This document shows, one piece after another, positions 48,484-57,281 of a DNA stretch of 64,000 nt. The notes below the pieces were generated by a model. That model worked only from the letters and a program-made list of their open reading frames with translations, searched no databases and was not told where the DNA came from. Numbering within the stretch: position 1 is the first letter of the stretch; every line of letters starts with the position of its first letter. Source of the stretch: Desulfofustis glycolicus DSM 9705. Its GTDB lineage: Bacteria; Desulfobacterota; Desulfobulbia; Desulfobulbales; Desulfocapsaceae. The translations under genes were made by a program, and so were the position numbers. The stretch spans positions 118,096-182,095 of the forward strand of contig NZ_FQXS01000003.1 of NCBI RefSeq assembly GCF_900130015.1, given 5' to 3'.

Positions 48484-49428
48484 CTAACGCTCCGTTTCTC
48501 CTTCATCAACGACGGGACGAGGCAGCAGCCCGGCACCGCCGATAATCTCGTTGAGTTTTTCTTCCCACTCGATGGCCATCACGTGTACACCGGCAATCCC
48601 TTCCATCTCCTTGAGTTGCTGGATCTGCTCGATGCACATCTCAATCCCCTTGGCCGCCTGCTTTTCTTTCGGCTCGTCGGCCAAACGCTTAATCACCGGC
48701 TCGGGGATATCGATGCCGGCCACCATCTTGTTCATGAACTTGGCCATGCCGACCGACTTGAGTGGTGTCACCCCGGCCAGTATCTTGACCCGTTCGTGCA
48801 GCCCCATCTTCTTGGCCTCCTCCATGTATCGCGTGAAGGTATCCATATTGTAGATGCACTGGGTTTGGACGAAGTCGGCACCGGCGTCGGCTTTCAACTT
48901 AAAGCGGGGAACCCTGATCTCGAATGGATCGGCGAACGGGTTGACGGCGCAGCCAATGAAAAATTTCGGCGCCCCGTCGAGTTTTTCGCCGGACGGAAAG
49001 ACTCCGTCGTCACGCATGGTCTTGACGAGGTGGATCAACTGGATCGAGTCGATGTCGAAGACGTTTTTGGCCTGCGGATCATCGCCGAATTTCTGGTGGT
49101 CGCCGGACAGGCAGAGCAGATTGCGCACCCCGAGCGCCGAGGCGCCGAGCAGGTCGGACTGCAGCGCAATCCGGTTGCGATCGCGGACCACCATCTGCAG
49201 CAACGGTTCGGTGCCGCTCTGCCGGACCAGCAGGCAGCCGGCCAGTGAACTCATCCGTACCACCGAGGTCTGGTTGTCGGTGACGTTGCAGGCATCGACG
49301 TTGCCCTTGACGAATTCGGCCTTTTTCAGCACCTTTTCCGGATCGGCCCCGCGCGGTGGGCCGCACTCGGCGGTAACGGCAAATTGTCCGGCGGCGAGCA
49401 CCCGCTCCAGATTGCTTCCCGATTTCAT
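48484..49428 (-). CDS. metF: 5,10-methylenetetrahydrofolate reductase
   Basis: A 314-residue flavoprotein TIM barrel. Family segments include AVTAECGPPRGADPEKVLKK, the folate/FAD region NVTDNQTSVVRMSSLA, MVVRDRNRIALQSDLLGASALG, LCLSGDHQKFGDDP and FVQTQCIYNMDTFTRYM. It reduces methylene-THF to methyl-THF, a step of the Wood-Ljungdahl methyl branch. A GGGAGG RBS lies 8 bases before the ATG; the longer upstream frame overlaps metV in another frame and is spurious. The stop of metV overlaps its start (TAATG). Clustering with metV, hdrABC and mvhD matches the MetVF-HdrABC-MvhD gene set described in Moorella, where electron transfer to the reductase goes through Hdr. Confidence 0.93.
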   Translation of the reverse strand: MKSGSNLERVLAAGQFAVTAECGPPRGADPEKVLKKAEFVKGNVDACNVTDNQTSVVRMSSLAGCLLVRQSGTEPLLQMVVRDRNRIALQSDLLGASALGVRNLLCLSGDHQKFGDDPQAKNVFDIDSIQLIHLVKTMRDDGVFPSGEKLDGAPKFFIGCAVNPFADPFEIRVPRFKLKADAGADFVQTQCIYNMDTFTRYMEEAKKMGLHERVKILAGVTPLKSVGMAKFMNKMVAGIDIPEPVIKRLADEPKEKQAAKGIEMCIEQIQQLKEMEGIAGVHVMAIEWEEKLNEIIGGAGLLPRPVVDEGETER

Positions 49429-50093
49429 TATATCATATCCTCCCTGATGATCCGCCGCGGACCCCCGTCCCGTGCACTGCTCCAGCCCTTGTACGGTTTC
49501 AGTTTGCCGTAGTTCTCCAATTGGTCGAGCGCCTTGAGCCGGTCGATGATCAGCTGCCAGCCGCAGGGAACGTCCCGGGACACCTCGCAGATGCCGCCGA
49601 CCGATCCGCCGCAGGGCCCGTGGAACAGGGATTTGGCGCAGCGGGTCACCGGGCAGATGCCGCCGGTCAGGTGCAGCACGCAGTCGCCACAGCCCTGACA
49701 ACGCTCGGCCCACTCGCCCTGGCGTTCGGTGACCCCGAGAAATCCGGTGTTGATACCCGGCAAAAGCGGCGTCCGGGCGAACTTCTCGGCCATGAACTGG
49801 ATGCCTGCCCCGCAGGCGATGGACAGCACCGCCTGGTAATCCTCGACGTAGGGTCGCATCGGATCGAGGTACTCCGGATCGCATTGCCGCTCCAGGCAGA
49901 CCTCCCGGATCTCCAGGGGGCGGCCACCCGCCTCGCGGGCCAGCCGCAGGGTCGAGGCGAGCACCTGTACCTCCTTCTCACCGCCGACCCGGCAGACGGT
50001 CACACAGCCGAAACAGCCGGCGACGATGATCTTCTCATAAGGCTCGATCATCTCCAAAATCTCTTCGATGGGCTTAGGTGTACCGGTAATCAT
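49428..50093 (-). CDS. metV: MetV, zinc/iron-sulfur partner of MetF
   Basis: A 221-residue protein of the methylene-THF reductase C-terminal (MetV) family. It has an N-terminal alpha/beta domain (KIIVAGCFGCVTVCRVGG) and a C-terminal cysteine-rich part (CQGCGDCVLHLTGGICPV, then CAKSLFHGPCGG and GICEV) that can hold iron-sulfur clusters. In acetogens MetV joins MetF to the electron-transfer partners. It is translationally coupled to both neighbours: its start overlaps the mvhD stop and its stop overlaps the metF start. No membrane segment is present. The only copy of this gene in the window; the second MetF homologue at 57282 has none. Confidence 0.88.
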   Translation of the reverse strand: MITGTPKPIEEILEMIEPYEKIIVAGCFGCVTVCRVGGEKEVQVLASTLRLAREAGGRPLEIREVCLERQCDPEYLDPMRPYVEDYQAVLSIACGAGIQFMAEKFARTPLLPGINTGFLGVTERQGEWAERCQGCGDCVLHLTGGICPVTRCAKSLFHGPCGGSVGGICEVSRDVPCGWQLIIDRLKALDQLENYGKLKPYKGWSSARDGGPRRIIREDMI

Positions 50094-50551
50094 GTCGCGG
50101 CTACCTCCTCGGTGCTCTCTTGGTTCTGTTGACCGCGCGCCAGGTTGATCGGGCTCGGGCCGAGCGTCTGCACCTGGTCGACGAACTCGCCGGTAAAGCG
50201 CGCGAAGGCGGCGCCTTCGCCGGCACTGAGGTTGTACATGCGGACGCGCTCCGGTCCGAACCCTATGGTCTCAAGAATGCCGGCCACCCGGCCGACCCGG
50301 GCCCGAGCCCGGATATTGCCGTTGACGTAGTGACAATCGCCTTCCAGGCAGCCGATCACCATCACCCCGTCGGCTCCCTTCTCAAAGGCCCTGAGCAGCA
50401 CGGCCTCCTCGATCCTGCCGGTGCAGGGCAGCAGCACGATGCTGATCGACACCGGGTACGAACGTCGCTCCGAACCTGCCAGGTCGGCGGCGGTGTAGGC
50501 TCAGTGACGGCAGGCGAAGACGATGACATCGGGGATAAATGCACTCATCAT
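50090..50551 (-). CDS. mvhD: MvhD-family electron-transfer subunit, probable selenoprotein
   Basis: Read through one in-frame UGA, the gene encodes 153 residues of the MvhD (FlpD) family: N-terminal VIVFACRH-U-AYTAADLAG, then IVLLPCTGRIEE (C43) and VIGCLEGDCHY (C68, C73). In the usual family motif a Cys-x2-Cys pair stands where this protein has C14-R-H-U17, and the sequence after the UGA continues the family without a break. A hairpin that fits a bacterial SECIS follows the UGA. MvhD carries electrons between hydrogenase or formate partners and HdrA. The ATG at 50551 has AAGGAG upstream and overlaps the hdrA stop. A shorter frame starting at 50452 is likely an artefact of treating the UGA as a stop. 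Confidence 0.82.
50470..50487 (-). promoter_or_regulatory. Putative bacterial SECIS hairpin
   Basis: A stem of CCGACC against GGT(U)CGG with a five-base loop UGGCA that has two guanines near its start. Nineteen bases separate the UGA from the loop, inside the 16-37 base range usual for bacterial SECIS elements. The stem is short with one bulge, so this is suggestive only. Confidence 0.5.
50501..50503 (-). other. UGA codon read as selenocysteine (residue 17 of MvhD)
   Basis: A TGA in frame with 16 codons before it and 136 after it, at the second cysteine of the family's Cys-x2-Cys motif. Readthrough is supported by continuous family similarity on both sides. Confidence 0.75.
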
Positions 50552-53500
50552 GCGCTCCTTGGCTCGGCTATGGGCTCGGCGGACTGGTAGGAACCCAATT
50601 TGGCGTAGAGATTGTCGTCGCGAAAGCGGCCGAGGGTGATCGTCTTGGCCGGGCACTCGGCAACGCAGATACCGCATCCCTGACACAGGGCCGGATTGAT
50701 GTAGGCGGTATGCTCCTCGGTGATCACCGGTACCCCGTACGGGCAGGCCCGCACGCAGGTCAGGCAGACGGCGCAATGGGCGGGATCGACGACGGAGAAG
50801 ACCCCCGACAGGGTCAATTTGTCCTTGGCCAGGATGGTCGCCGCCCGGGCCACTGCCGCCTGGGCCTGGACGATGGTCTCGCTGACGTTTTTCGGGCCGT
50901 GCGCAGTGCCGGCTAGGAAGACACCCTCACTGGCCAGATCAACCGGCCGCAGCTTGGCGTGGGCCTCGATGAAAAAATTATGCTCATTGCGCGGGATGCG
51001 AAGCATCGTCGCAAGTTCCTCGGTATCGTTGGGCACCAGGCCGGTGGAGAGCACCAGCAGATCGGGCCGCAGCGTGACCGGGCGACGGATGGACGGGTCG
51101 AAGGCGACGATATCGAGTCGCTCGCCCGCCACTCCGACTTGCGGCGTGTGCTGCTGTGGGTCGAATCGGATGAAATTGACCCCGGCCAGTCGGGCCCGGC
51201 GATACTCGAGTTCGAACAGGCCGTAGCAGCGCATGTCGCGATAGAGCACGTCGATCCGGATATCCGGGTTGAGCTGTTTGAGATGCAGGCTATTCTTTAC
51301 CGCCTGGTTGCAGCAATTTCGCGAACAATAGTCGAGATGCTCGCTGCACCGCGACCCGGCACACTGCAGCATGACGATGCTCGACCAGCCGACCACGCGC
51401 CGCGGCTCCCGGGCCAGTATCGCCTCGAGATCGGTCTGGGTGACAACCTCGTCCCGTTCGCCGAGGCCGTAGAGGGCCGGCCGGTATTCCCGGGCGCCGG
51501 TGGCGACCAGGGTGGCGCCGTGCCTGATCGTGCGGCTACCGCCGCTGGCGGTCATGATCTCGCTGTCGAATGAGCCGACAAAGCCGTTCTGCTCGATCAG
51601 CGCCGCTTTGGTGAACACCCTGATCCGCTCGTTTCCGAGCACCCGCTGGCGGAGCGATTCCAGGTACGGCGCAAACTTTCGACCATCCAGGCTGCGCTGC
51701 AGCTGCCGCACCTGGCCGCCGAGCTCTTCCTGCTGCTCCACCAGATAGACGGTAAAACCCTGGCCGGCAGCCTCGACGGCGGCGCTCATGCCGGCCACCC
51801 CGCCGCCAATCACCAACAGGCTCGGTTCGACGGCAAACTCCAGCTCGCTGAGCGGCTCGGCCTGAGATACATTGGCCACGGCCATGCGCATCAAGCGCTT
51901 GGCCTTCTCGGTGGCCTTTTCCGGTTCAAGCGGGTGCACCCAGCTGCATTGATCACGGATGTTAGCCATATCGAAAAAGTATTTGTTGATGCCGGCCTGG
52001 CGCAGCGTTGACATGAACAGCGGCTCATGGGTCCGCGGTGAACAGGCGGAGACCACCACCCGGTTCAGGTTGTGCTCGCCGATGAGATCCCTGATCCGCT
52101 CCACCGAGTCCTGCGAGCAGGTATAGAGCGGATGGTCGGCGAAGACCACATGAGGCAGCGACCGGGCATAGTCGGCCACCGCGGCCACGTCCACCACCGA
52201 AGCGATATTACTGCCGCAATGACAGACGAAGACGCCGATGCGCAGCTCCTCATCCGGTTCGACCACTTTTTCCGGCGGCAGCTCCTGCCGGACCAACTGG
52301 CTGCCCCTGGCGCCGGCGATGCCGACCGCAGCCGCCTGGGCGGCGCCGGATGCCTCGCTGACCGTTTCCGGAATATCCTTGGGGCCGTTGCAGGCGCCGC
52401 TGACAAACACTCCGGGCCGCGACGCGGCAAGCGGCGTAAACCCGTCGGTCCGGGCAAAACCGAAACCGTCTAGTTCGATGCCGAGCCGACCGGCCAATTC
52501 CTTGTTCTTCTCGGAGACCTGCAGTCCCACCGACAGGACCACCAGGTCGAACACCTCGGCGACAACCGCGCCGCTGTCATCGGCGTAGCGCAGTTCAAGG
52601 TCGCCGGTCAGCGGATCTTCAAAGACCCGGCTGACCATGGCCCGGACCAGACGGACCTGGTTTTCCTGGACCCTGTTGATATAGCGGTCGAAATTTTTGC
52701 CAAAGGAGCGCTGGTCGATATAGAAGATGGTCGGCTCGATCGAGCTGTCGTGCTCCCGGGCGATAAAGGCCTCCTTGGCGGCATACATACAGCAGACCGA
52801 TGAGCAGTAATCGCGGTTGCAACTGTGATCACGGGAGCCAACGCACTGGATCCAGGCGATCGTGCGCGGATGCTTCCCGTCACCCGGCCGCACGACGCTG
52901 CCCGAGGTCGGCCCGGAGGCGGACAGCAGCCGTTCGAACTCGATGCTGGTGACCACGTTCTTGTAGACACCATAACCGAACTCGCCGCGCATCCGGGCAT
53001 CAAAGACCTCGATGCCCGGCGAGAAGATTACCGAGCCGATGGTGATCTCCCGCTGCCGCTCGACCTGGTCGTAATCGATGGCCCCAACACCGCAAACGCT
53101 CTGACAGGTGCCGCAGGCCCCGGTATTGAGCCGCACGCAGCTGACCGCATCGATCACCGGTACCCGGGGAACGGCCTGGGGATAGAGAATATTGACCGGC
53201 TTGCGCAGGTTGAGGCCTTCGTTGAAGGCGTTGAGCAGCGGCCGCACCGGCTTGTCGGTCAACCACTCGACCTCGAGAAACTCGACCGGGCAGACCGAGG
53301 CGCAGGCCCCGCAGACCTGGCAGATATCGCGACCGACCTCGATACCCTCCTCGACCATGGTCAGCGCCCCGATCTCCATGACCTTGCGACACATCAGCAC
53401 ACACAGCCCGCAACGGATACAGTCGCCGCGCAGCCGGCCGCCGCGCTGCTTAATGATTTCCTGCGAGCGCGCATAGAGTGCAGCGCCGAGACTCTTGTCG

Positions 53501-54201
53501 AGATCGGGGGCCTGGTCGACGGTAATGGCCTGGAACTGCTCCGGACAGGCCGCATAACAGGCACCGCAACCGATACAGCGATCCTGGTTGATGACCGCGA
53601 TCTCCTTTTTCTGCCAGCTCACCGCGCCGTGCAGGCAGGCCCGGAAACAGGCGCCGCAGCGCGAGCAGCGTTCGGCATCGACGGTAAAAGTCCAGACGGC
53701 CATATCACCTGGAGACACCGGTGCTACGCCGGGCAATACCGTCTTGTCTCTGGCCTTGGGTCGTTTTTTCTTCTCGTCGGGGAGAGGTGGCTCGGCAAAC
53801 CAGGAGATTCTCGTTACCGGACAGGCCAGCTCACAGAGGCCGCAACCGGTACACTTGTCCGCATCGACGTAGCGGGCGTGCTGGGCGATCCGGGCGGTGA
53901 AATTACCGGCCTGGCCATCGAGGCCGAGCACCTCGCTGTGGGTGAGCAGTTCGATATTGCGGTGCCGGCCGACCTCAACGAGTTTCGGCGAGACGATGCA
54001 CATCGAGCAATCGTTGGTCGGAAAGGTCTTGTCGAGCTGGGCCATTTTACCGCCGATGGCCGGCGCGCTCTCCACCAGATAGACGCGAAACCCGGCCTCG
54101 GCCAGGTCGAGCGCCGACTGCATCCCGCCGATGCCGCCGCCGATCACCAGCACCGCGCCGGTGACGCCGGGAGACTGCTGTTTGTTGACAGATTGGGTCA
54201 T
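50548..54201 (-). CDS. hdrA: Double-length HdrA (two fused flavin/iron-sulfur HdrA modules)
   Basis: A 1217-residue flavoprotein, nearly twice a typical HdrA. Module one (about 1-650) has the FAD fold GAVLVIGGGIGGMQSALDLA and five [4Fe-4S] motifs (CTGCGLCELACP, CSRCGACFRACL, CIGCGACYAACP, CIRCGLCVLMC, CQVCGACASVCP), then a cysteine cluster CNRDYCSSVCC. Module two (about 660-1217) starts with the HdrA N-terminal RIGVFVCHCGSNI, a second FAD fold LLVIGGGVAGMSAAVEAAG, CSEHLDYCSRNCC and two ferredoxin motifs (CAVCLTCVRACP, CQGCGICVAECP). No membrane segment is present. The ATG at 54201 follows GGAGGAGG; the longer frame is not family sequence. It is flanked by hdrB and mvhD in one operon. Confidence 0.9.
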   Translation of the reverse strand: MTQSVNKQQSPGVTGAVLVIGGGIGGMQSALDLAEAGFRVYLVESAPAIGGKMAQLDKTFPTNDCSMCIVSPKLVEVGRHRNIELLTHSEVLGLDGQAGNFTARIAQHARYVDADKCTGCGLCELACPVTRISWFAEPPLPDEKKKRPKARDKTVLPGVAPVSPGDMAVWTFTVDAERCSRCGACFRACLHGAVSWQKKEIAVINQDRCIGCGACYAACPEQFQAITVDQAPDLDKSLGAALYARSQEIIKQRGGRLRGDCIRCGLCVLMCRKVMEIGALTMVEEGIEVGRDICQVCGACASVCPVEFLEVEWLTDKPVRPLLNAFNEGLNLRKPVNILYPQAVPRVPVIDAVSCVRLNTGACGTCQSVCGVGAIDYDQVERQREITIGSVIFSPGIEVFDARMRGEFGYGVYKNVVTSIEFERLLSASGPTSGSVVRPGDGKHPRTIAWIQCVGSRDHSCNRDYCSSVCCMYAAKEAFIAREHDSSIEPTIFYIDQRSFGKNFDRYINRVQENQVRLVRAMVSRVFEDPLTGDLELRYADDSGAVVAEVFDLVVLSVGLQVSEKNKELAGRLGIELDGFGFARTDGFTPLAASRPGVFVSGACNGPKDIPETVSEASGAAQAAAVGIAGARGSQLVRQELPPEKVVEPDEELRIGVFVCHCGSNIASVVDVAAVADYARSLPHVVFADHPLYTCSQDSVERIRDLIGEHNLNRVVVSACSPRTHEPLFMSTLRQAGINKYFFDMANIRDQCSWVHPLEPEKATEKAKRLMRMAVANVSQAEPLSELEFAVEPSLLVIGGGVAGMSAAVEAAGQGFTVYLVEQQEELGGQVRQLQRSLDGRKFAPYLESLRQRVLGNERIRVFTKAALIEQNGFVGSFDSEIMTASGGSRTIRHGATLVATGAREYRPALYGLGERDEVVTQTDLEAILAREPRRVVGWSSIVMLQCAGSRCSEHLDYCSRNCCNQAVKNSLHLKQLNPDIRIDVLYRDMRCYGLFELEYRRARLAGVNFIRFDPQQHTPQVGVAGERLDIVAFDPSIRRPVTLRPDLLVLSTGLVPNDTEELATMLRIPRNEHNFFIEAHAKLRPVDLASEGVFLAGTAHGPKNVSETIVQAQAAVARAATILAKDKLTLSGVFSVVDPAHCAVCLTCVRACPYGVPVITEEHTAYINPALCQGCGICVAECPAKTITLGRFRDDNLYAKLGSYQSAEPIAEPRSA

Positions 54202-55061
54202 GCCGCCTCCTCCCGCTGCTCTGCCGCCCGTTTGACGACGTTGCTGAGAACCTGGGCCGAAACGAGATGGAGCCGCCCCTGGCTGGCAGGATAGCTGCCG
54301 TCCAGCGCGGCAACGATCAGTTCGGTGGCGAAGAAGACCGGCAGGCCCGGCTGCGTCGCCGAGTGTCGCTGCCGGCTCTCGACATTGGCCTGGCACATCG
54401 GACAGTCGGTCACCAGTGCCTGGGCGCCGGCCCGGCGTGCCGCGGCAACGATGTCGCCGACCAGGGCCTCGGCGATATCGGGCCGGGCCATGGTCAGGCT
54501 GCCGGAACAGCACTCGGTGCGGTGGGACCAGGAGACCGCATTGGCGCCAAGCGCGCCGATGATCTCCTCCAGCGCCCGCGGCTGCTCGTAATTGCGGGCT
54601 CCGGTGATCTTCGGATGACGGAGCGACAGACAGCCGTAATAGCAGGCCAGCGATAACCCTTCAAGAGGCAGCCGAACCTGCTCGCCCAGGCTGGCGAGGT
54701 GCTGCGGCTCGGAGAGCAACGAGCTGATATGGACGATCCGGAATTCCGGGAGATCCGCCGGCACATCCCAATAGCCCGGATCGGCCCTGAGCGACCGTTC
54801 GGCGGCCTTCAGGCGCTGGAAACAGGCGGCGCACGGCACCAGCACATCATGGCCGAGCTCGGCGGCGAGCAGCAGGTTGCGCAGCGGCAGTCGCATGCCG
54901 ATTTCGTGGCTGGTCATATGCGCCGAGGAGGCACCGCAGCAGTTCCAATCCGGAATGTCCACCAGCCCGAGACCGAGTCGGGCGCAGACGGCCCGCACCG
55001 AACGATCATAGTCAAGCGCCGTGTCGCTCAGCGAGCAACCGGGATAGTAGGAATAGTTCAT
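54198..55061 (-). CDS. hdrB: Heterodisulfide reductase subunit B
   Basis: A 287-residue protein with two CCG domains. The first has C9 (YYPGCSL), C41-C42 (NCCGASSA) and C77, C80 (CAAC); the second reads CYYGC, ECCSGSLTM and CPMCQAN. In methanogen HdrB these cysteines hold two non-cubane [4Fe-4S] clusters where the disulfide is reduced. The second motif reads CCS in place of CCG. The natural disulfide is unknown in sulfate reducers. Its start overlaps the hdrC stop and its end overlaps the hdrA start, so hdrCBA is translationally coupled. A separate hdrB-like gene lies at the left edge of the window. Confidence 0.92.
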   Translation of the reverse strand: MNYSYYPGCSLSDTALDYDRSVRAVCARLGLGLVDIPDWNCCGASSAHMTSHEIGMRLPLRNLLLAAELGHDVLVPCAACFQRLKAAERSLRADPGYWDVPADLPEFRIVHISSLLSEPQHLASLGEQVRLPLEGLSLACYYGCLSLRHPKITGARNYEQPRALEEIIGALGANAVSWSHRTECCSGSLTMARPDIAEALVGDIVAAARRAGAQALVTDCPMCQANVESRQRHSATQPGLPVFFATELIVAALDGSYPASQGRLHLVSAQVLSNVVKRAAEQREEAA

Positions 55062-55621
55062 CGCTCGTACTCCTTGCCCTGGCCGGAAAAAATTTTCTCG
55101 ATGACGGTCTTGTCCTTGACTGAATGGGGTCGCAGACTGAGTTTGCCTTTGCCAAACATCTGCAGGCCGAGCTTCATGTCGCCGAGCAGATCGCCGCTAC
55201 GCAGCTTGTAGCCGACGATCAGGCCCACCTCGTAGGCCCGCCCCCAATGCCTGATCGACTGCAGGAACGATTGATGAAAGACCGGCACTCGCGGCTCTGC
55301 GGGAACCGTCTTTTTGCGCAGCGCCAGTTCACGCAGCACGTCCATCAGCGCGGCGATCTCGATATCGTTCGGGCACCGGGTGGCACAGGTTTCACAGGCG
55401 GCACAGAGCCAGATGGTCTTGCTGGCCAGCAGGTCCTCCTCCCGGCCGTAGGCGGCCAGTCGCACCACTTCCATGGTGGTCAGATCGAAAAAACCGGTCA
55501 CCGGGCAGCCGGCCGAACACCGGCCGCACTGGAAGCAGGCGTGAACATCGATGCCTCGGGCCTGTAATTTGTCGAGAAACTTATGATGTATCTTTTCCGA
55601 CGTATCGATGCTCTGGTTCAT
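55058..55621 (-). CDS. hdrC: Heterodisulfide reductase subunit C
   Basis: A 187-residue ferredoxin-like subunit with two [4Fe-4S] motifs, C29-C32-C35-C39 (CFQCGRCSAGCP) and C73-C76-C79-C83 (CAACETCATRCP), in the HdrC pattern. It passes electrons from HdrA to HdrB. The ATG at 55621 has GGAG 6 bases before it; starts at 55627 or 55651 are less likely. It is the first Hdr gene of the operon, 59 bases downstream of the PAS kinase gene. No membrane segments are present, so this is the soluble HdrABC type, not DsrMK. Confidence 0.92.
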   Translation of the reverse strand: MNQSIDTSEKIHHKFLDKLQARGIDVHACFQCGRCSAGCPVTGFFDLTTMEVVRLAAYGREEDLLASKTIWLCAACETCATRCPNDIEIAALMDVLRELALRKKTVPAEPRVPVFHQSFLQSIRHWGRAYEVGLIVGYKLRSGDLLGDMKLGLQMFGKGKLSLRPHSVKDKTVIEKIFSGQGKEYER

Positions 55622-55680
55622 CTTCATCTCCTGTAACGCTGTCACAGACAATCGACCATGCGAATCGACCGGCGCCGTCG

Positions 55681-57276
55681 CTACATTGACGGCTGTTCGC
55701 CCCCGGCCGCCGCTTCGGTGTCATCCACCCTGACCGCCTCGGCCAGGGCCGGGAAGCGCAGGGTAAAAGTGGCGCCCTCGCCCGGCGTGGAAGACACCCG
55801 GATACTGCCCTGGTGCTCTTTGACGATGGCATACGAGACCGAGAGCCCCAGACCGGTCCCCTCGCCGGTGGTCTTGGTGGTGAAAAACGGCTCGAAAATC
55901 TTCTCTTGCAACGCTTCCTCGACGCCCGGCCCGCTGTCGCTGATGAGCACCTCAACCACATCGTCGCCGGCCCGCGTCCGGCTGACGATGCGCAGAGTGC
56001 CGCTGCCGTCCATGGCTTGGGCGGCGTTGACCAGCAGGTTCATCATAACCTGGTGGAGCCGGATATGATTGCCGGCAATCGACGGCAGCGTGTCGGCCAG
56101 TTTGCACTGTACCGCAATATTGTGATAAAGCGGCTGGTTCTGCAGGATACCGAGCGTCTTGCGGACAACCTCGTTGAGATTGATCGGTACCATCTCATAA
56201 CTGGACTGGTGGGAAAACTCGAGCAGATCGGCGACGATCACTTTGCAGCGCTCGGCCTCGTTGATGATCGTGTCAAGATCAGCTCCAGCCGGGTGATCCT
56301 CGCCGAGTTCCTCCTTGAGCTCCTCCTTGATAAGGTTGGCATAGAGCATGATCCCGGACATCGGGTTGTTGATCTCATGGGCAACACCGGCGGCGAGCCG
56401 GCCGAGTCCGGCCATTTTTTCCGACTGCATGAGCATCTTGTGGGTCTGCTCGAGATCTTCCTCGATCTGCAACATGGCTCGCAGATCGGTAAATATGCCA
56501 AAAGTGGCGATCTCTTTGTCCTTGTCGTAAATGATACCGCCGGAAAAACGGACCGGGATCTCATGTCCGTCACGGTGCAGCACGCTCAGTTCATGGTGGA
56601 GCAGTTTCCCCTTGCCGCCGAGTTCATCGCTGCGCATCCGCTTGAGGACCTCACGGGCAACGCCGTCGTGATAGAGGCTGGCGACGTGCAGATCGCCGAG
56701 ATCCTCCTCCCGATAGCCGAGCAGCTGCAGTGCTGCGTTGTTAAACAGGATGATCCGGCCCTGCAGATCGGCGGCGATGATCGCATCGACAGAAGAATTG
56801 ATCAGGTTGTTGAAGAAGGCGTTGCGCCGCCGAAGTTCTCCCTCCAGGCGCTTGCGGGCGGTGATATCGATAAGGTAGAGCAGGTAGTAATCCGGCGAGG
56901 CGGGTGGATAGACGAGCACGGCATCGATGATTTTGAACTCGTCGTCACCGGTCCGGATCCTGATCTCCTGCCTGATCCGCGACTCGTCAATCTCGGCCAG
57001 GTTGTCGAAATACTGGCCAATCTGGTAGAAAAACCACTGGTTTTCCTCGCCGAGCAGGAGCTCGAGACTTGTATCGATTAGTCCTCGGTAGGCCACTCCG
57101 AGCAAGCTGTTGGCCGCCGGATTGACATAGCGCGCCTGGTGGTTCAGGTCGATCACCATGACCCCGTTGGGAGTCTCTTCCATAATCTGGTAGAGGTAGA
57201 GATGTGAGCCAAGCTCATTGGTTACCTCCGGCAGACTCTTACGCAATGGCGATCTCTCATCGTCGCTTTTCAGCAC
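55681..57276 (-). CDS. PAS-domain sensor histidine kinase
   Basis: A 531-residue cytoplasmic kinase. Two PAS domains (about 30-140 and 152-265) precede a HisKA domain with the histidine H300 in AHEINNPMSG, and an HATPase with an MMNLLVNAAQAMDGSG N box and TGEGTGLGLSVSYA G2. It starts with GTG at 57276 after AAGG; the gene lies 5 bases downstream of the short metF homologue and 59 bases upstream of hdrC. PAS cofactors are not evident from sequence. Because the operon ends with a receiver protein and a receiver-first kinase, this kinase is the likely input of a redox- or metabolite-sensing phosphorelay that controls the methyl-branch enzymes. Confidence 0.88.
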   Translation of the reverse strand: MLKSDDERSPLRKSLPEVTNELGSHLYLYQIMEETPNGVMVIDLNHQARYVNPAANSLLGVAYRGLIDTSLELLLGEENQWFFYQIGQYFDNLAEIDESRIRQEIRIRTGDDEFKIIDAVLVYPPASPDYYLLYLIDITARKRLEGELRRRNAFFNNLINSSVDAIIAADLQGRIILFNNAALQLLGYREEDLGDLHVASLYHDGVAREVLKRMRSDELGGKGKLLHHELSVLHRDGHEIPVRFSGGIIYDKDKEIATFGIFTDLRAMLQIEEDLEQTHKMLMQSEKMAGLGRLAAGVAHEINNPMSGIMLYANLIKEELKEELGEDHPAGADLDTIINEAERCKVIVADLLEFSHQSSYEMVPINLNEVVRKTLGILQNQPLYHNIAVQCKLADTLPSIAGNHIRLHQVMMNLLVNAAQAMDGSGTLRIVSRTRAGDDVVEVLISDSGPGVEEALQEKIFEPFFTTKTTGEGTGLGLSVSYAIVKEHQGSIRVSSTPGEGATFTLRFPALAEAVRVDDTEAAAGGEQPSM

Positions 57277-57281
57277 TGACC

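Noticed and set aside
49429..49884. N-terminal extension of metF by 152 residues
   Set aside because: It overlaps metV in another frame and has arginine-rich, low-complexity composition; the ATG at 49428 has a good RBS.
54202..54513. N-terminal extension of hdrA by 104 residues
   Set aside because: It overlaps hdrB in another frame with Arg/Gly-rich composition; the ATG at 54201 follows GGAGGAGG.
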